Positions 63,365-64,000 of a stretch of 64,000 nucleotides of DNA are shown here, one piece after another. This DNA is from Amphiura filiformis (taxonomy: Eukaryota > Echinodermata > Ophiuroidea > Amphilepidida > Amphiuridae). Location: the NCBI RefSeq assembly GCF_039555335.1, contig NC_092647.1, forward strand, positions 10,359,313 to 10,423,312. The letters run 5' to 3'. The notes under the pieces are model-generated. The model ran no database searches. It saw only the letters and a list, made by a program, of their open reading frames with translations, and was not told the DNA's origin. Position 1 is the stretch's first letter. Each line of letters begins with the position of its first letter. A program made the position numbers and the translations under genes.

Positions 63365-64000
63365 TATCGTGTTTTGCATGTTAACTCTATTTAAGGTTAT
63401 ATACACAGTACAGCTTAACCCCTGTATATACTACGAAAGGTAGTGGTGGTGGTTGTGGTGGTGGGGGAGGGGGTTATAGCACCCCAAGGTTTTCAATAAA
63501 AACGCGTGTATTTACGCCCAAAAGACTTTAGCTAATTGAAGTTCCGCCCTTTGCGCTCATTTTAGTGGTAACATTTTACCCCAGCACCTTACTCGGGTGT
63601 TAAATCCGACCATCAAACATTACCTAGGGGGGGGCGGCGGTTGTGAGGCATTATAAGAGGCATTATGACCAATATTTATTAAGATTGCATGGTACCTATA
63701 GGAAAAATGGCCGGATGGTGTCCAAATTTGTCTAGAATATACCTTATGGTCGATACTATCGATTGAGTTTGATATTTTATGAATGACTTGTAGTATAAAT
63801 GACAACACGCCGTTATCCACATCCACATCCACATTCACTACGAAACATTGAAATGCTTGGTTGAAATTACATCAGGGCTAGGTACCTGTGTCGGTTTTTT
63901 TTATTTTTAAAATTTGTTTTGCATGTAATACGAAGATAACATATTCAAATCAATATTAATTTTGATATTTTGGCCTAAATACATTTGTTTAGCAAGATAC
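63365..64000. other. No gene seen; G-rich tracts
   Basis: GGTGGTGGTTGTGGTGGTGG (63433-63452) and GGGGGGGGCGGCGG (63627-63640). Confidence 0.4.

Overview
This window is AT-rich eukaryotic genomic DNA, most likely from a marine invertebrate. A deuterostome such as an echinoderm is my guess; no gene here fixes the species. The reasons for a eukaryote are spliced coding exons with GT/AG borders, tandem C2H2 zinc-finger arrays, and an abundance of hAT-like, Tc1/mariner-like and TTAA-type transposons, LINE fragments, tRNA-like repeats and microsatellites. I see no bacterial operon, no CRISPR array and no complete rRNA or convincingly functional tRNA gene.

Genes. (1) Positions 185-390 and 13937-14839 hold pieces of two tandem paralogues of a small membrane protein. 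The second copy shows a first exon (cytoplasmic tail plus one membrane span) and, 400 bases on, a cysteine-rich EGF-like exon; only that second exon of the first copy lies in the window. (2) 24765-25496 (minus) is an intronless ORF for a protein with two predicted membrane segments that resembles SLATT/DUF4231-type proteins. (3) 28245-35190 (minus) is a duplicated zinc-finger locus: an intact large exon (32896-34731) with about 16 fingers, and a broken copy (28245-30957) with two frameshifts and a transposon inserted. (4) 50726-57863 (plus) is a seven-exon gene, reconstructed here with consistent splice phases, for a 256-residue protein ending in a DUF4806-type domain.

The rest is mainly transposons, many of them nested, and several have boundaries that can be proved from target-site duplications (TSDs): an 8-bp TSD hAT at 1395-2543; a 5'-truncated LINE with a 12-bp TSD at 6557-7388; two copies of a TA-flanked 2.2-kb composite element (16998-22725 and 42174-44430); a 3.1-kb insertion with a 5-bp TSD and a terminal CACTGTG inside the first of these (19521-22633); an element with a 6-bp TSD carrying arrays of a perfect palindrome (41395-44857); two opposed copies of an element with 7-bp TSDs (51623-52954 and 60829-62251); and a Tc1/mariner remnant (62641-63362). 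Because two copies of the same composite element are present, some insertions can be checked against their empty site within the window.

Layout. 0-4.8 kb: paralogue exon, hAT element, MITE, AGGTCA minisatellite. 5-10.3 kb: long inverted repeat enclosing a LINE and palindromic MITEs. 10.3-16.9 kb: membrane-protein gene among repeats. 17-22.7 kb: composite element A with its insertions. 22.9-27.4 kb: RT scrap, tandem repeats, two-span membrane protein gene. 28-35.2 kb: zinc-finger locus. 35.4-50.6 kb: almost wholly repeats. 50.7-57.9 kb: DUF4806 gene with transposons and microsatellites in its introns. 57.9-64 kb: repeats.
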